From a virus, in IMG/VR virus record IMGVR_UViG_3300044960_000029, positions 1 to 64,000 of that record: a DNA stretch of 64,000 nucleotides. One strand, written 5' to 3'. The notes below the pieces were generated by a model. The model was not told the DNA's origin. It worked only from the letters and a program-made list of their open reading frames with translations, and did not search any database. Both the position numbers and the translations under genes were made by a program. Shown piece after piece: positions 49,602 to 60,886 of the stretch. Every line of letters begins with the position of its first letter. Position 1 is the stretch's first letter.

Positions 49602-52600
49602 ATGACAAAGGACTACGTTAAAAAATATTTAGATTTATCAACTTTAATCCCAGAAAGATTAAAAAATAAAACAAATACCTCAATAATGAGGAATTTGTTT
49701 AATAGATTTTTAACAAAAGAAGAAACATTACCACTTTTTGGATTTTCTGGAAAGAAAATAGTAAATCCAGATGATATACGACCATATATAGTATATTCAT
49801 CTGTTGATAAAAAAATAAATTCTTTAATACCTACAATATATGCAAAAGTTGGTGCAGAAGAATTTGCATTCACATTTAGAGATATTTTAAATAAAGCTAA
49901 AATTTTAGGAATTAATACTGATAAATTTGATAGATGGGGTAGTGCACAAACATTTAATTTTTGTCCTCCAATCAATTTAGATAAATTTGCAAATTTTTAT
50001 GAATATTATTGGGTCGCAAAAGCTTTACCAACTCCACCATCTATTCCATGGAATCCAAACAATGATCCAGAATATTATGTAATACAGCCTGGTGCTGCAA
50101 ATGATTGGTCTATTCATAATTATTGGGTTCATAAAGATGATCTTCCATCTTATCCAGGAGGTTTAGATTTATCTAAAGTAATTAGAGCAAATATTCCTAT
50201 CATAGAATATGATAATGATTTAGAATTAAATAATGCATATGATGTTAATGGTGATCCAACATATCCTGGAAATGGAATTTCATATACTCAGTCAAAAACA
50301 CAATTTAATCAACTTCCACTTTTTAATTTATACAGATTAGATGGAACGTTTAGCGGATTCGTTAGCTCTATATTTTACTATAAAGAAGATACATCTGCAG
50401 AAATTAATCAATTTCTTCAAAGAAGAATTGTTAGAGATATTAATGCAGATTTTATTTTTTGTCAAGGTTTATTAGAAAATGGGTCCGATAGTAGAATTTT
50501 ATTTTATAAAAAATCTGGAAATTTAAAAAGTATTTGGGTTCCAGGTCCATCTAGTGCTGTATCTACTACACCAATATATACGTGCTTTGGTAATGGAACA
50601 ATAGTAGGTTTAACATCTGTTTCAAATGCTCCATCTGAATTTTGGACATTAGTTGCAAAATCACCTACGGTATTTTCAATATCTGGTACAAAATCTGGTG
50701 TTCAACCTGATGTTTATGTTAATGTTCCATATTCAAATGGTATAATATCTTTTACACTTAGCTCTGGTTCAACACCATTTATAGTCGGTGATAAAATAAC
50801 ATTCAGGGTTATTAATAGAGAAATTCCGAGATATGTTTATGAGGATAATGATGGAAATGTTATAAATTTTCCAGGTGGTGCTGCTGCTGATGTCAATAAA
50901 GTCGGTACTTGGATTAATCCAAATCAATTAAAATTTAATCCATTAAATGAAAATAGATTAGAAATTGGTCAAGGAGATTTAACAAATCATTTTAGGAGTA
51001 TAATTGGTGCTCAGTTGAATTTCAATGGATCAAATTCTGGTCCTAATAATTATAGAAATATTCCACACAATCATGGATTAGGTGGAAATATAAAATATTT
51101 TAATAATGTATTTAATTTGTTTATTTCATTAATGCTACAAAACGGGCTTAGCCCATTATCTATATTGAGTTTCGCTGAAAGTTCATATTTACAAGCAATA
51201 AATTCACTATATGAATATATAAATCAAAATTTATTTAAGTACATAACAGAAAAAGGAAATCCTACACCACCATTATTAGATCCTAATAGTGCCCCAATAT
51301 TGTCATTATTTCAAGACTATGTAGATAGTATAAAAAATAGATCAGATTTAAAATCAGTATTTTTTGATAGTACATCACCAATAACTAATTGGTGTCCAAC
51401 TCTTCCACAATTAGGATTATTAAATGGCGTAGTACCAAAAATAACATTTGATAATGAATTAGGAATATATGTATTAATTCATCATGATGGACATAGATCA
51501 CCAATTTATCAACGAGATATAGAATTTGATAGAAAATTAACAAGATTGTCTGTAAAAAGATCAGATGGAAATGAAGTGCCTGGTGTATTTTCACCAACTG
51601 TTCCATCATTCCCATCATATAAAAATCAATTATGGTTTAATTCAACTAATGGAGAATTAAGATTATTTGCTGTTAAATCCGATACGACTGCTGCACCCCC
51701 AGGTATACCATCAATTGGTGATTTCTGGTTTGATACTGTAAATTTAAGACGATGGAATGGATCAGCATGGATTATTCATACAAACGTAATTGATGCTTGG
51801 AAAATTGTTGATACTCAGCTTATAGTTAATAATTTATTACTAACAGTAGAAACTATTTTATATAATGGAATTCCTAAAGATATTCCATTAAAAATTGATG
51901 TTGATAATACTATTATTACAAGTGCACCAGAATATATACCAAACCAGGAATATGAATTAGCAGTATATGCTGCAAAGTACAAGTATGACATGTATGCACC
52001 GGATTATATATCAACAAATCCATTTACATGGAATTATAAATTTACTAATCCATCAGTTATATCTCCAACAAAATCATTATTAAATAGTGATCCTTCTATT
52101 AATGCGCGATGGTTTGATATTTATAAAAGACATTTTTCTTTGATTCCTGGTTCTTTAGAAACATGTAGACCAAATTTAGAACCATGGAAATTAGTAGGTC
52201 AAAATACCAAACCTATAGATTGGGATACTGGTGCAATTTCTATTGGTGGTCCAGGAACGCAATTTGCTTCAACTGTTTCATTACCAAATATTTCACCGCT
52301 TCAACCTGTTAATTATGTTTCCACATCAAATGTTAATTTATTAGCATTACCTAACGTTATTGATAATAATTTATTATCTATTAACGATAGAGTATTACTT
52401 GTTGGTCAAGTAAATCCAAAAGAAAATGGCATTTATACTGTTGTTTATCCGGGAACTGGATCTAACGGTATATGGACAAGATCAACTGACATGCAAACTG
52501 GAACAATTCCACCAATAGAAACAAATGTTGCTGTTTCTTCTGGTTATGAATGGAAAAATACTGTATGGGTATTAACAACAACTGGATTAGTTGGAACTGA

Positions 52601-55600
52601 CGTATTAATCTTTGAACAATATAGATTATGGTCAGAAAATATGTGGACGTGGATTAAATCACAAATTGGAACGTATGCACTTTGTGTCAATGTTCATACA
52701 GATGAATTATTACCTCCATATGTATCTCCAACAGAATTTACATCTAATGAAAGTATTTTAACAACTTTACCTCCATCAACAGATGCACCATATTCTTTTG
52801 GTGATAATGGTCCTGTTGAAATAGTATGGAAAAAATCTTTAGAATATGCTTATGGAAAACATAGAACTAATTTTAAAATATCTCCAATTACATATTTAAA
52901 TTTAACATGGAGAAACCCACATATTGTAATTAATAATTTAGCATTAAATAGACAAATAGGTAAAAGAATATCTCATAAAAATTTCACATTACATGGTGAA
53001 GAAATAAAATCTCCATCAGAAAGAAATATTTTAACAAACGTTAGTGGATTAATAACATCAATAGCTAATAACATTGTTGAATTAAAATGTGTGTCATTAT
53101 TAAGTACTGGTTCAATTTTTGAGATTTTTATTAATAATCAATCAACAAATGAATTTATTGAGTGTAATGGACCAGCATATTCAAATGTAATTGGAAATAT
53201 AACTTTTAATAATTTTTCTATTAAAGATTTAGGTATAGGTTTTGAAATAGATGATATTATAAAAATAGAATTAACACCATTAACAGCAAATTATTCATTT
53301 AAACCAGCATCAATTTATAAAATTTATGGCTTAGCACAATATTATACACAATTATTAAGATATAATTCAACAGATGTCAATAATACATATAATGCTGTTA
53401 TGTTTAGAGGTTGGGATGTTAAACTTGGAAATAGAATGGATGGATTAATACGAACGGATAACATAATAATAAAGTCTGATAAATATACATTTCCAGAAAC
53501 GTCATTTAATGTCTTATTAAAAATCAACAAAAATACACGTGATACGTGGTTGAATGCAATTCGTATACAATTAGTTCAAATTGGATATAATAAAATGGAA
53601 AGTGATGGTACAATTGTACCAGTTGATGAAGAAATTACAGATACATCCCACCCAAATTATAATAAAGATCATGGAAAAGATTGGGTATTTAGAATTGAAC
53701 ATTATAATTCAAAACATCCAATTATAAAATATTATAATTTGGATACAAATGGTCCATATCAAACATTTAATGCACTTGATAAAGAACATACAAAAGCCGA
53801 ATGGAAAATATACCAAAATAGTTTAGACGTAGTTGAACAAACTGTACCATTTACAATAACAGGCATTCAAAATGTTGTGAATTTTTTATATGGATATGTA
53901 AAATTATTAGAAGAAGATGGTTGGAGATTTAATAATTCTGATAAACCAGAAATAGATGAAGTAACAGGAAGAACAATTAATTGGCAATTAGAAATAGAAA
54001 AATTCATTGATGCGGTTTATTCAGGAATGTTAGTAGGTCAAGGTCATATTCTTAATCCATTTATTAATAAAGTGTGGTTTGAAACACCAACAGGAATAGT
54101 TTCATCATTACGTCAAAATAAATTTTCAGATATTTTGGTTGATCCACTTATATTTGATATATTAGGTAATATTATTTCTATAAATGATATATCAATAACT
54201 CGTGAAGATGATATTACAGAAATAATATCAAAAATACCAATATTTAGTCTACATATAACAGTAGATGAATATGAACATATAATTTTATTTGATAATTACA
54301 TAGACAAAGCATATAGAAAAGGATTAATATTTGATCCATTTATTGGAGCACATATTAGTAGAATTTTATTATCAGGACAAAAACAAATAATTAGAAGCAT
54401 GCGTCCATCATTCGGTGGATACGTATTAAATGGTAATAAAACAATTAAGAATTTAGAAACACATGTTTCAGAATTTGGTCAGTATTATGATGCTGAAAAA
54501 GTAACAAATAATGATATTAGTGCAAAATTTGCATTATCATTATTAGGATATAATAAAAAGAAATATTTTGATTTATTAGATGTTTCAGATAAGTCACAAT
54601 TTAATTTTTGGAGAGGATTAATTCAGGCTAAAGGAACAAACACTGCTCTTGACGCATTTCTTAATTCTAAAAAATTTGAACAAGCATTTATAGATGAATA
54701 TTGGGCATATAAAATAGCAGAATATGGTGATGCTAGAACTGTAACATATCCAGAATTAAAAATTCACCCATCTGATACTCAATTAAATGTTACAGGATTT
54801 CAATTTGAATCTCAAGACCCACAATATAATATTGATTCTGAATTAATACCAGGATTTAAATTTATTGCAAAAAATGATGAAAATCGTTGGATGACACTAG
54901 ATGATTTAGATAAACATCAATATTTTATAGCTGAGAAAACAGAAGAATTCAATATTAATATAATTTCAGCTGATACTATTTTTGAATTACCATTCTTTAG
55001 TGAAATGCAATTTGAAATACCAGCAATAAATTATTCTGGATTTGGAAATGGTGAAATTGAACTTAGACCTGTTCAAATAAGAAAAAGTATCGATTACAAT
55101 AATGAATTACCAGAAATATGGACAATAACAGCAACGTCTGCTACTACATTTAACATTACTGCACAAATTGGAATTTCACCACCAATAATTGTTGGAAATT
55201 TTAATATTGATGAATATTATTCTCCTACTAATTATGAACATATCATTATAAAAATATCAAAAGGTACAGTACCATTTAATTCAGGAGATCAATTTACATT
55301 TAGCATTGGTTTATATAAAATCTTTAATAAAATAATTAAAGCTAAGATTGTTGGGAATTATAAAATTATTGGTATGAATCCAGCTAAACCAAAATTTAAT
55401 CCAATTAAATTAATTGATTATAAAGAAAAAACGGTAATAACAGATATAGGAATATGGCATCCATTAATGGATGCGCATGAAACTTCAGCATTAGAATGTA
55501 TTAATATAAAGGGAAATGTGGACCCAGCAAAATATAATTATTCCACAAAAATTGTTGGTAATCCAAATTATAATCCATATCATTCATGGGGAAATAGAGA

Positions 55601-57920
55601 AGTAGGTAAAATTTGGTGGGATACATCAAATTTAGATTATATCCCATATTCTGATTTTTCAAATGTAGATCAAAAACATGCACGTTGGGGTAATTTAGCA
55701 AATTATGCATCGATTGATGTTTATGAATGGATTAAATCAGATATTCCACCAAATGAATATGATGCATTAGCTAAAATACAAGAATTAGATGCAAATATTG
55801 ATCCTTTAGTAAAAGCATCTGGAAAAGCAGCTAAAAAAGAATATTATTATCGTGACAGAATTTGGAAGGCTAGACCAATAGCATGGTCATATTCTGAGAA
55901 TCCATCTGCTCCTCCACCAGTATTTGTATCTTCATTTTTTAGTAAACTTTATATAACATCTGGTGTAATTGGAAATACAACATTGGTTTTAGAAACTGGT
56001 CAATTTTCTGACTACGGTGTTGAACCAGGAATGTTATTGTCTGCATGGGAATTAACAGATAAAATACCAGACGGTGAAATAATAGTAGGATCAGATATTG
56101 ATTATATGTTAGGTTCTGACACATCTATTAGTTCACCTATTATTGTACCACATACAGCATTTGATTTTATATCAATAAACAAGTCGCCAACAAGTGAAAT
56201 TAAATCAGATTGTTTAGGTAAAATAGTTCTTTCTAATGAAGTTGACGGTGGAATATATTATGTTAGAATGACTGCTATTGCAAGTGGTTTAACTCAACGA
56301 ATACAAGTTAATAATATAACAAGTCCTATTGGAACTGTAATATTTTTAGATTTTGATTTATTTGGTTTACAATTAAGTGCAGAAACCGCTATAGCACCAG
56401 TAATTAATGCTTCTGTTGTCGCTTCTGCTCTTGGAAATACAGCACATAATATATACGTGCGTCAAACAATAACAGGTGAAGTTACTATAGATATGCCAAC
56501 AGGAATTACAGAATTTAGCAATGATCCGAATGATTTATTACAGTATGGATGGGTTTCATGGAGAGATCCATCATCTGATGAATTAAGTGCAGATTTATTA
56601 GCACCTAATAATAGCTGGAATCCAATCTTTGGTAATTATAAAACTATAACACAAATTACATCAACATTTATAGATCGTGTTAAATCATATCAATCTAATA
56701 AATTTATATTAAATAATGGCACAGAAATAGAAAAATATAATTATGAATGGTCTAATTGGGTATCATTAGAAAATGAAAAAGTAAAAATTATAACTGGAGG
56801 AACAGTTCCAACACTAACATTTTCAGAACCAATTGATATTAATAGATTGTCAATTTATATAAATGGAATTTTACAGCCAAGATCTGTTTATAATATATCA
56901 GGTAATACTGTAACAGTATTAAATTTACCAGGAGAAGGTCATACTGTTATAGGTATACATAAACATTATATTCCATCAGACTCGGAATTATCATTTAATC
57001 CAGATATTATAGATAATCCATCTATACAAAGACAGTATAAAGTTGATTATCAATATGTTGTTATTCCCGAACGTGACTTGAATGGAAATATTATTGGTAA
57101 TAAATATTATTATTGGGTAACAGATAAAACAACAAATGCTCAAGGTAAAAAATTGTCTGTTCAACAAATTATTAAATTATTAAAATATGGTCCATCTGAA
57201 TTTATAACATTTCAAAAGATGTTACCAGAAAAATTATTAGGTTCTGATTTATTACCAACAAGATATAATGCTATATCTATCGTAAATATTGGAAGATTTA
57301 TTAAAAAGGAAAATAGTTATAAATTAAGATTTACAAAGGATTTCGCATTACGTGATGATCCAAATGATCTTGACCTTAAAAATAAACATGTAGAATGGAT
57401 GTTAATTCGTCCAGGTCAGAAGTATAAAATACCAAGAATTTTATGGGATAAAATAGTTGATTCTGCATGTGGTGAGGATAAATCTGGTAATACATTACCA
57501 AGTTTATTTAGAAAAGAATATGATGAAAGACATTCAACATTTACTAGATATGGTTTTGGCAAAGATCAAATTTTTGCAGAAAAATCATTAGTCATAAAAT
57601 CATTAATGAATACAATTTTAAATACTAAATTATTAAAAGATAATGGGTTAGGAGAAAAAATACCTGATACATTAGAGGATGTTATTGATTTTAATGACAA
57701 AGATAATTGGTTCTCATCACCATCAAACACAAGAATTACTATGGAAAAAATTTGGCAAAAAGGTAAACCAGAACAAATTAATGAATTATTTTTTGCTGTT
57801 CTAGAAGATGCATTAGCAAATAATTATGAAATGACAGATATATTTAAAACATCAAGATTATCAGCGTATTCTATTAGAGTTATGAAACAAATATTACCGA
57901 GTGAATATGATGAATACTAA
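49602..57920 (+). CDS. Giant baseplate wedge-position protein (gp7-like candidate)
   Basis: About 2,772 residues; the start is an ATG at 49602 (a GTG two codons earlier is possible). The N-terminus (MTKDYVKKYLDLSTLIPERL) has no clear T4 match. Visible parts include two copies of the recurrent beta module (near residues 325-405 and 1810-1905), two W-G modules (about 670-730), long wedge-like stretches with many Trp and Tyr, and a C-terminal helical region (RYGFGKDQIFAEKSLVIKSL). It occupies the position of gp7, the 1,032-residue T4 wedge protein, so a wedge or rim role is inferred by place. No enzyme motif was seen. Confidence 0.5.
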   Translation: MTKDYVKKYLDLSTLIPERLKNKTNTSIMRNLFNRFLTKEETLPLFGFSGKKIVNPDDIRPYIVYSSVDKKINSLIPTIYAKVGAEEFAFTFRDILNKAKILGINTDKFDRWGSAQTFNFCPPINLDKFANFYEYYWVAKALPTPPSIPWNPNNDPEYYVIQPGAANDWSIHNYWVHKDDLPSYPGGLDLSKVIRANIPIIEYDNDLELNNAYDVNGDPTYPGNGISYTQSKTQFNQLPLFNLYRLDGTFSGFVSSIFYYKEDTSAEINQFLQRRIVRDINADFIFCQGLLENGSDSRILFYKKSGNLKSIWVPGPSSAVSTTPIYTCFGNGTIVGLTSVSNAPSEFWTLVAKSPTVFSISGTKSGVQPDVYVNVPYSNGIISFTLSSGSTPFIVGDKITFRVINREIPRYVYEDNDGNVINFPGGAAADVNKVGTWINPNQLKFNPLNENRLEIGQGDLTNHFRSIIGAQLNFNGSNSGPNNYRNIPHNHGLGGNIKYFNNVFNLFISLMLQNGLSPLSILSFAESSYLQAINSLYEYINQNLFKYITEKGNPTPPLLDPNSAPILSLFQDYVDSIKNRSDLKSVFFDSTSPITNWCPTLPQLGLLNGVVPKITFDNELGIYVLIHHDGHRSPIYQRDIEFDRKLTRLSVKRSDGNEVPGVFSPTVPSFPSYKNQLWFNSTNGELRLFAVKSDTTAAPPGIPSIGDFWFDTVNLRRWNGSAWIIHTNVIDAWKIVDTQLIVNNLLLTVETILYNGIPKDIPLKIDVDNTIITSAPEYIPNQEYELAVYAAKYKYDMYAPDYISTNPFTWNYKFTNPSVISPTKSLLNSDPSINARWFDIYKRHFSLIPGSLETCRPNLEPWKLVGQNTKPIDWDTGAISIGGPGTQFASTVSLPNISPLQPVNYVSTSNVNLLALPNVIDNNLLSINDRVLLVGQVNPKENGIYTVVYPGTGSNGIWTRSTDMQTGTIPPIETNVAVSSGYEWKNTVWVLTTTGLVGTDVLIFEQYRLWSENMWTWIKSQIGTYALCVNVHTDELLPPYVSPTEFTSNESILTTLPPSTDAPYSFGDNGPVEIVWKKSLEYAYGKHRTNFKISPITYLNLTWRNPHIVINNLALNRQIGKRISHKNFTLHGEEIKSPSERNILTNVSGLITSIANNIVELKCVSLLSTGSIFEIFINNQSTNEFIECNGPAYSNVIGNITFNNFSIKDLGIGFEIDDIIKIELTPLTANYSFKPASIYKIYGLAQYYTQLLRYNSTDVNNTYNAVMFRGWDVKLGNRMDGLIRTDNIIIKSDKYTFPETSFNVLLKINKNTRDTWLNAIRIQLVQIGYNKMESDGTIVPVDEEITDTSHPNYNKDHGKDWVFRIEHYNSKHPIIKYYNLDTNGPYQTFNALDKEHTKAEWKIYQNSLDVVEQTVPFTITGIQNVVNFLYGYVKLLEEDGWRFNNSDKPEIDEVTGRTINWQLEIEKFIDAVYSGMLVGQGHILNPFINKVWFETPTGIVSSLRQNKFSDILVDPLIFDILGNIISINDISITREDDITEIISKIPIFSLHITVDEYEHIILFDNYIDKAYRKGLIFDPFIGAHISRILLSGQKQIIRSMRPSFGGYVLNGNKTIKNLETHVSEFGQYYDAEKVTNNDISAKFALSLLGYNKKKYFDLLDVSDKSQFNFWRGLIQAKGTNTALDAFLNSKKFEQAFIDEYWAYKIAEYGDARTVTYPELKIHPSDTQLNVTGFQFESQDPQYNIDSELIPGFKFIAKNDENRWMTLDDLDKHQYFIAEKTEEFNINIISADTIFELPFFSEMQFEIPAINYSGFGNGEIELRPVQIRKSIDYNNELPEIWTITATSATTFNITAQIGISPPIIVGNFNIDEYYSPTNYEHIIIKISKGTVPFNSGDQFTFSIGLYKIFNKIIKAKIVGNYKIIGMNPAKPKFNPIKLIDYKEKTVITDIGIWHPLMDAHETSALECINIKGNVDPAKYNYSTKIVGNPNYNPYHSWGNREVGKIWWDTSNLDYIPYSDFSNVDQKHARWGNLANYASIDVYEWIKSDIPPNEYDALAKIQELDANIDPLVKASGKAAKKEYYYRDRIWKARPIAWSYSENPSAPPPVFVSSFFSKLYITSGVIGNTTLVLETGQFSDYGVEPGMLLSAWELTDKIPDGEIIVGSDIDYMLGSDTSISSPIIVPHTAFDFISINKSPTSEIKSDCLGKIVLSNEVDGGIYYVRMTAIASGLTQRIQVNNITSPIGTVIFLDFDLFGLQLSAETAIAPVINASVVASALGNTAHNIYVRQTITGEVTIDMPTGITEFSNDPNDLLQYGWVSWRDPSSDELSADLLAPNNSWNPIFGNYKTITQITSTFIDRVKSYQSNKFILNNGTEIEKYNYEWSNWVSLENEKVKIITGGTVPTLTFSEPIDINRLSIYINGILQPRSVYNISGNTVTVLNLPGEGHTVIGIHKHYIPSDSELSFNPDIIDNPSIQRQYKVDYQYVVIPERDLNGNIIGNKYYYWVTDKTTNAQGKKLSVQQIIKLLKYGPSEFITFQKMLPEKLLGSDLLPTRYNAISIVNIGRFIKKENSYKLRFTKDFALRDDPNDLDLKNKHVEWMLIRPGQKYKIPRILWDKIVDSACGEDKSGNTLPSLFRKEYDERHSTFTRYGFGKDQIFAEKSLVIKSLMNTILNTKLLKDNGLGEKIPDTLEDVIDFNDKDNWFSSPSNTRITMEKIWQKGKPEQINELFFAVLEDALANNYEMTDIFKTSRLSAYSIRVMKQILPSEYDEY

Positions 57921-60831
57921 AAGATTAAAAAATTCAGATTATATTGAAGGTCTAATTGGTTATATATTAGATATAAAACCATACCATTCAAAATTAACTG
58001 AAGTAATTGAAGAATATCATTTCGATGATGATCTAAATGTTGAAATATTAGATCAACATAGAATACAAATAAAATTATCAAGTATTTGGTGCACAGAATA
58101 TTATTCAGATGGTAATAGAGTTTTATATAGATTGCCAGCTCCTGTAGTTCGTCCTAGATATGATTCTGATGATAGTCATAATTTATATGATGGTGTTATT
58201 GATCATGATTCAGAAGTAATCAATTTATCTAATACTCATAGTACTTATCATGTTCCTGATAATGATGGTGAAAAGTGGGTAAAAGTTAATAATTCTCCAA
58301 AAATAGAGGGATTAGATTATTATGTAAGTCGAGGAATATTCTCATTAGAAATGAGAACAGAATTAGGTGAGCGTCAATGGATGGAAAAAATCCATTATGA
58401 TTCAGGTTTTAGTTGGTGGAAAGCATTTACACCATGGAATAATACACCTAATTGGGCTCCAGGACCACACGGAGGTATAGCTGTTAATCCATCAGCACCA
58501 AATGAAATATGGTCATTTATTAAAATAAATCCTATATCATATACAAGACCAATTTTTGTTACTGGACAATTAGGTATAGATGATCACTATTATTGGGGTT
58601 ATGATCTAGCGAATTATGATAGTGGTGGTGATGATATAGATTGTGTAACAGATGGTCCAGATAATGATAATTATTATGTGTCAGGTGGTTATAATGCTGG
58701 TGAACTTTATGATGATAGACGTCATTGTTTTGATCTTGTTAATTTGAATTTTACGTTGGTTGATAATGACGCCCCATCTGAAATATGGACCGTCATGGCA
58801 ATATCACCAACGACTTTTTCTGTTGTTGGTTCTGTTTCAGGTCCAACAGCAAATGCAACATTAAATGTTCCATATAATAATGGAATTATAAGTTTTACTA
58901 TATCTACAACAAATCCATTGTTTCAAGCAATTCCTGGATTAGATATTTTTTATTTTACAGTTGTTAATCCAGCACCATTTATTACATTACATCCAATAGT
59001 ATTTTGGAATTGTCCTGCACAATCTTGGACAATAACAGCTATATCTGCAACCGAATTTAGCGTAGTTGGATCAGTTTCTGGTATACAACCAAATGCATAT
59101 GTTAATCAAACATATAACAATGGTTTAATTAGTTTTACTATATATTCTGGTGATTACGTATTTGAACCTGGAGAATTTTATACTTTTTACACTATTGATC
59201 CTAGACCAAGTTATTTGATACACGGATCAATTTCAGGAATGCAAAAACCAGCATCTATTGGTGTTCCTTATAATAATGGTTTAATAGCATTTACTCTTAA
59301 AGAACCAGAATATTTCTTGAATGGTAGTATAGTTACAACATATAATGTTCCATTATTATTAAATGGATTAGCTAATATTTCATTTTTAAAGAAACCAAGA
59401 TTTGATGCAATTAGTGAAATTATTAAATTAAGAGTATTAACACCAACAACAATTAGTGTTGAAAGTTCTGTTCGTGGAATGTTAAAAGGTGCAACTCTTA
59501 ATGTTCCATATTATGATGATTATATATCATTTGAAATATCTGGAACATTAATTCCAGGTCAAACACACTCATTTGAAATATTAACACACAAATATGATCT
59601 TTATTATGGTAAGCATAAAGTAATATTTGGAAATACTGTTTTTTCTGGTTCTGATGTCATAAGTATTGATAGTGTTGTTCATAATTTAAATGATAAAGTT
59701 GAAATTAATACAACAAAATATGATAAAATCTTTATAAGTTTTTCTGATCCATCAGATTATCCGGTAGAATTTGGTAACCAATGGGATCCATTACACTCTA
59801 GTATTCCATTTTATACTGATGGAAATGGTATATTCTTTCCAGATAAAGAATTTCAAACTAATTTAAATTTAGATAATATTCATCCAACATATCCTTCAAT
59901 TACAAAAGTTGGTAAAATTATCAATGATGGATATGTTATAGAATTTGATCAAAACTTTATTAATCAATTTTTACCAATTAATACAGGTTTTAATATTTGT
60001 GTTCATCAGGAAGAAACGCATAATAATAGGGTAGCTACAACAATAACAGATGAAATTAAGTTTGCTGATAGTTATAGAATGTCAGATAATCTAAATGTTC
60101 AAATAAATGATGAAATTTCATTTTATGGAATAGTAGATTTTTCATATTTAGATGATACATTAAATGTTCAAATCGGAGAAAAAGCATATTTACCAGCAGG
60201 ATATGATATTGAGCCATATGATTTAGAATCTTATTATAATATAATAAATCCACCATCAAGTTATGATTATTCAGAACTTATTGAACTTATAACTTCTGCC
60301 CCAGCTGGATTTAGAATTTATGATAATTTTACTCAAAACCCTTATGCACCATATAATAACGATGGTGATTCTTCATTAACAAATATTAGTGAATCATTCG
60401 TTTTATATTCACAACAAGCACCATCAAATTTTGATATAAATTCATTTGATTCTGATAATTTTGATAGTTTAGCAACAAATATTGAAGCAATTGTTATGAT
60501 GCCTCAAATGTCATTGACAACACCAAGTAATCCTTTATATGGTCATCCTTTGATAGATCCTGTTCCAGGAACAACTGTATTAGCATATGCTAAAGTAACA
60601 GGAAGTGATATAGGAACAACATTATCTATAAAAAATGTAACTGTAGATTATAAAGGTTCACCAGGATTAGGAATGGCACCAACAGTTATCATATTAGATG
60701 ATTTAATTAATCAGAATGTTTTAGAAGTCGTGACACCTGTTCCTATAGCAGCTGGCCCAAATATATATTCATCATTTAAATTAACATTGACGGTTAATTT
60801 AACAAATTATGTTATAGTAATAACTGTGTAA
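57907..60831 (+). CDS. Baseplate/tail structural protein (gp8 position)
   Basis: About 974 residues. The ATG at 57907 overlaps the end of the preceding gene, so the two are coupled; a GTG at 57901 or ATG at 57910 are alternatives. The N-terminal YIEGLIGYILDIKPYHSKL is widespread in phage structural proteins. At least three to four copies of the recurrent beta module fill residues about 290-560 (SEIWTVMAISPTTFSVVGSV, SWTITAISATEFSVVG). D-x-LNV-x-I motifs (DDLNVEI, DNLNVQI, DTLNVQI) recur three times. It sits at the place of gp8, but no direct match to gp8 is seen. Confidence 0.5.
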   Translation: MMNTKRLKNSDYIEGLIGYILDIKPYHSKLTEVIEEYHFDDDLNVEILDQHRIQIKLSSIWCTEYYSDGNRVLYRLPAPVVRPRYDSDDSHNLYDGVIDHDSEVINLSNTHSTYHVPDNDGEKWVKVNNSPKIEGLDYYVSRGIFSLEMRTELGERQWMEKIHYDSGFSWWKAFTPWNNTPNWAPGPHGGIAVNPSAPNEIWSFIKINPISYTRPIFVTGQLGIDDHYYWGYDLANYDSGGDDIDCVTDGPDNDNYYVSGGYNAGELYDDRRHCFDLVNLNFTLVDNDAPSEIWTVMAISPTTFSVVGSVSGPTANATLNVPYNNGIISFTISTTNPLFQAIPGLDIFYFTVVNPAPFITLHPIVFWNCPAQSWTITAISATEFSVVGSVSGIQPNAYVNQTYNNGLISFTIYSGDYVFEPGEFYTFYTIDPRPSYLIHGSISGMQKPASIGVPYNNGLIAFTLKEPEYFLNGSIVTTYNVPLLLNGLANISFLKKPRFDAISEIIKLRVLTPTTISVESSVRGMLKGATLNVPYYDDYISFEISGTLIPGQTHSFEILTHKYDLYYGKHKVIFGNTVFSGSDVISIDSVVHNLNDKVEINTTKYDKIFISFSDPSDYPVEFGNQWDPLHSSIPFYTDGNGIFFPDKEFQTNLNLDNIHPTYPSITKVGKIINDGYVIEFDQNFINQFLPINTGFNICVHQEETHNNRVATTITDEIKFADSYRMSDNLNVQINDEISFYGIVDFSYLDDTLNVQIGEKAYLPAGYDIEPYDLESYYNIINPPSSYDYSELIELITSAPAGFRIYDNFTQNPYAPYNNDGDSSLTNISESFVLYSQQAPSNFDINSFDSDNFDSLATNIEAIVMMPQMSLTTPSNPLYGHPLIDPVPGTTVLAYAKVTGSDIGTTLSIKNVTVDYKGSPGLGMAPTVIILDDLINQNVLEVVTPVPIAAGPNIYSSFKLTLTVNLTNYVIVITV

Positions 60832-60886
60832 TTTTTAATAAATAAAACATAATATAATATTAAAAAGGTTTAGGAGAATATTAAAA

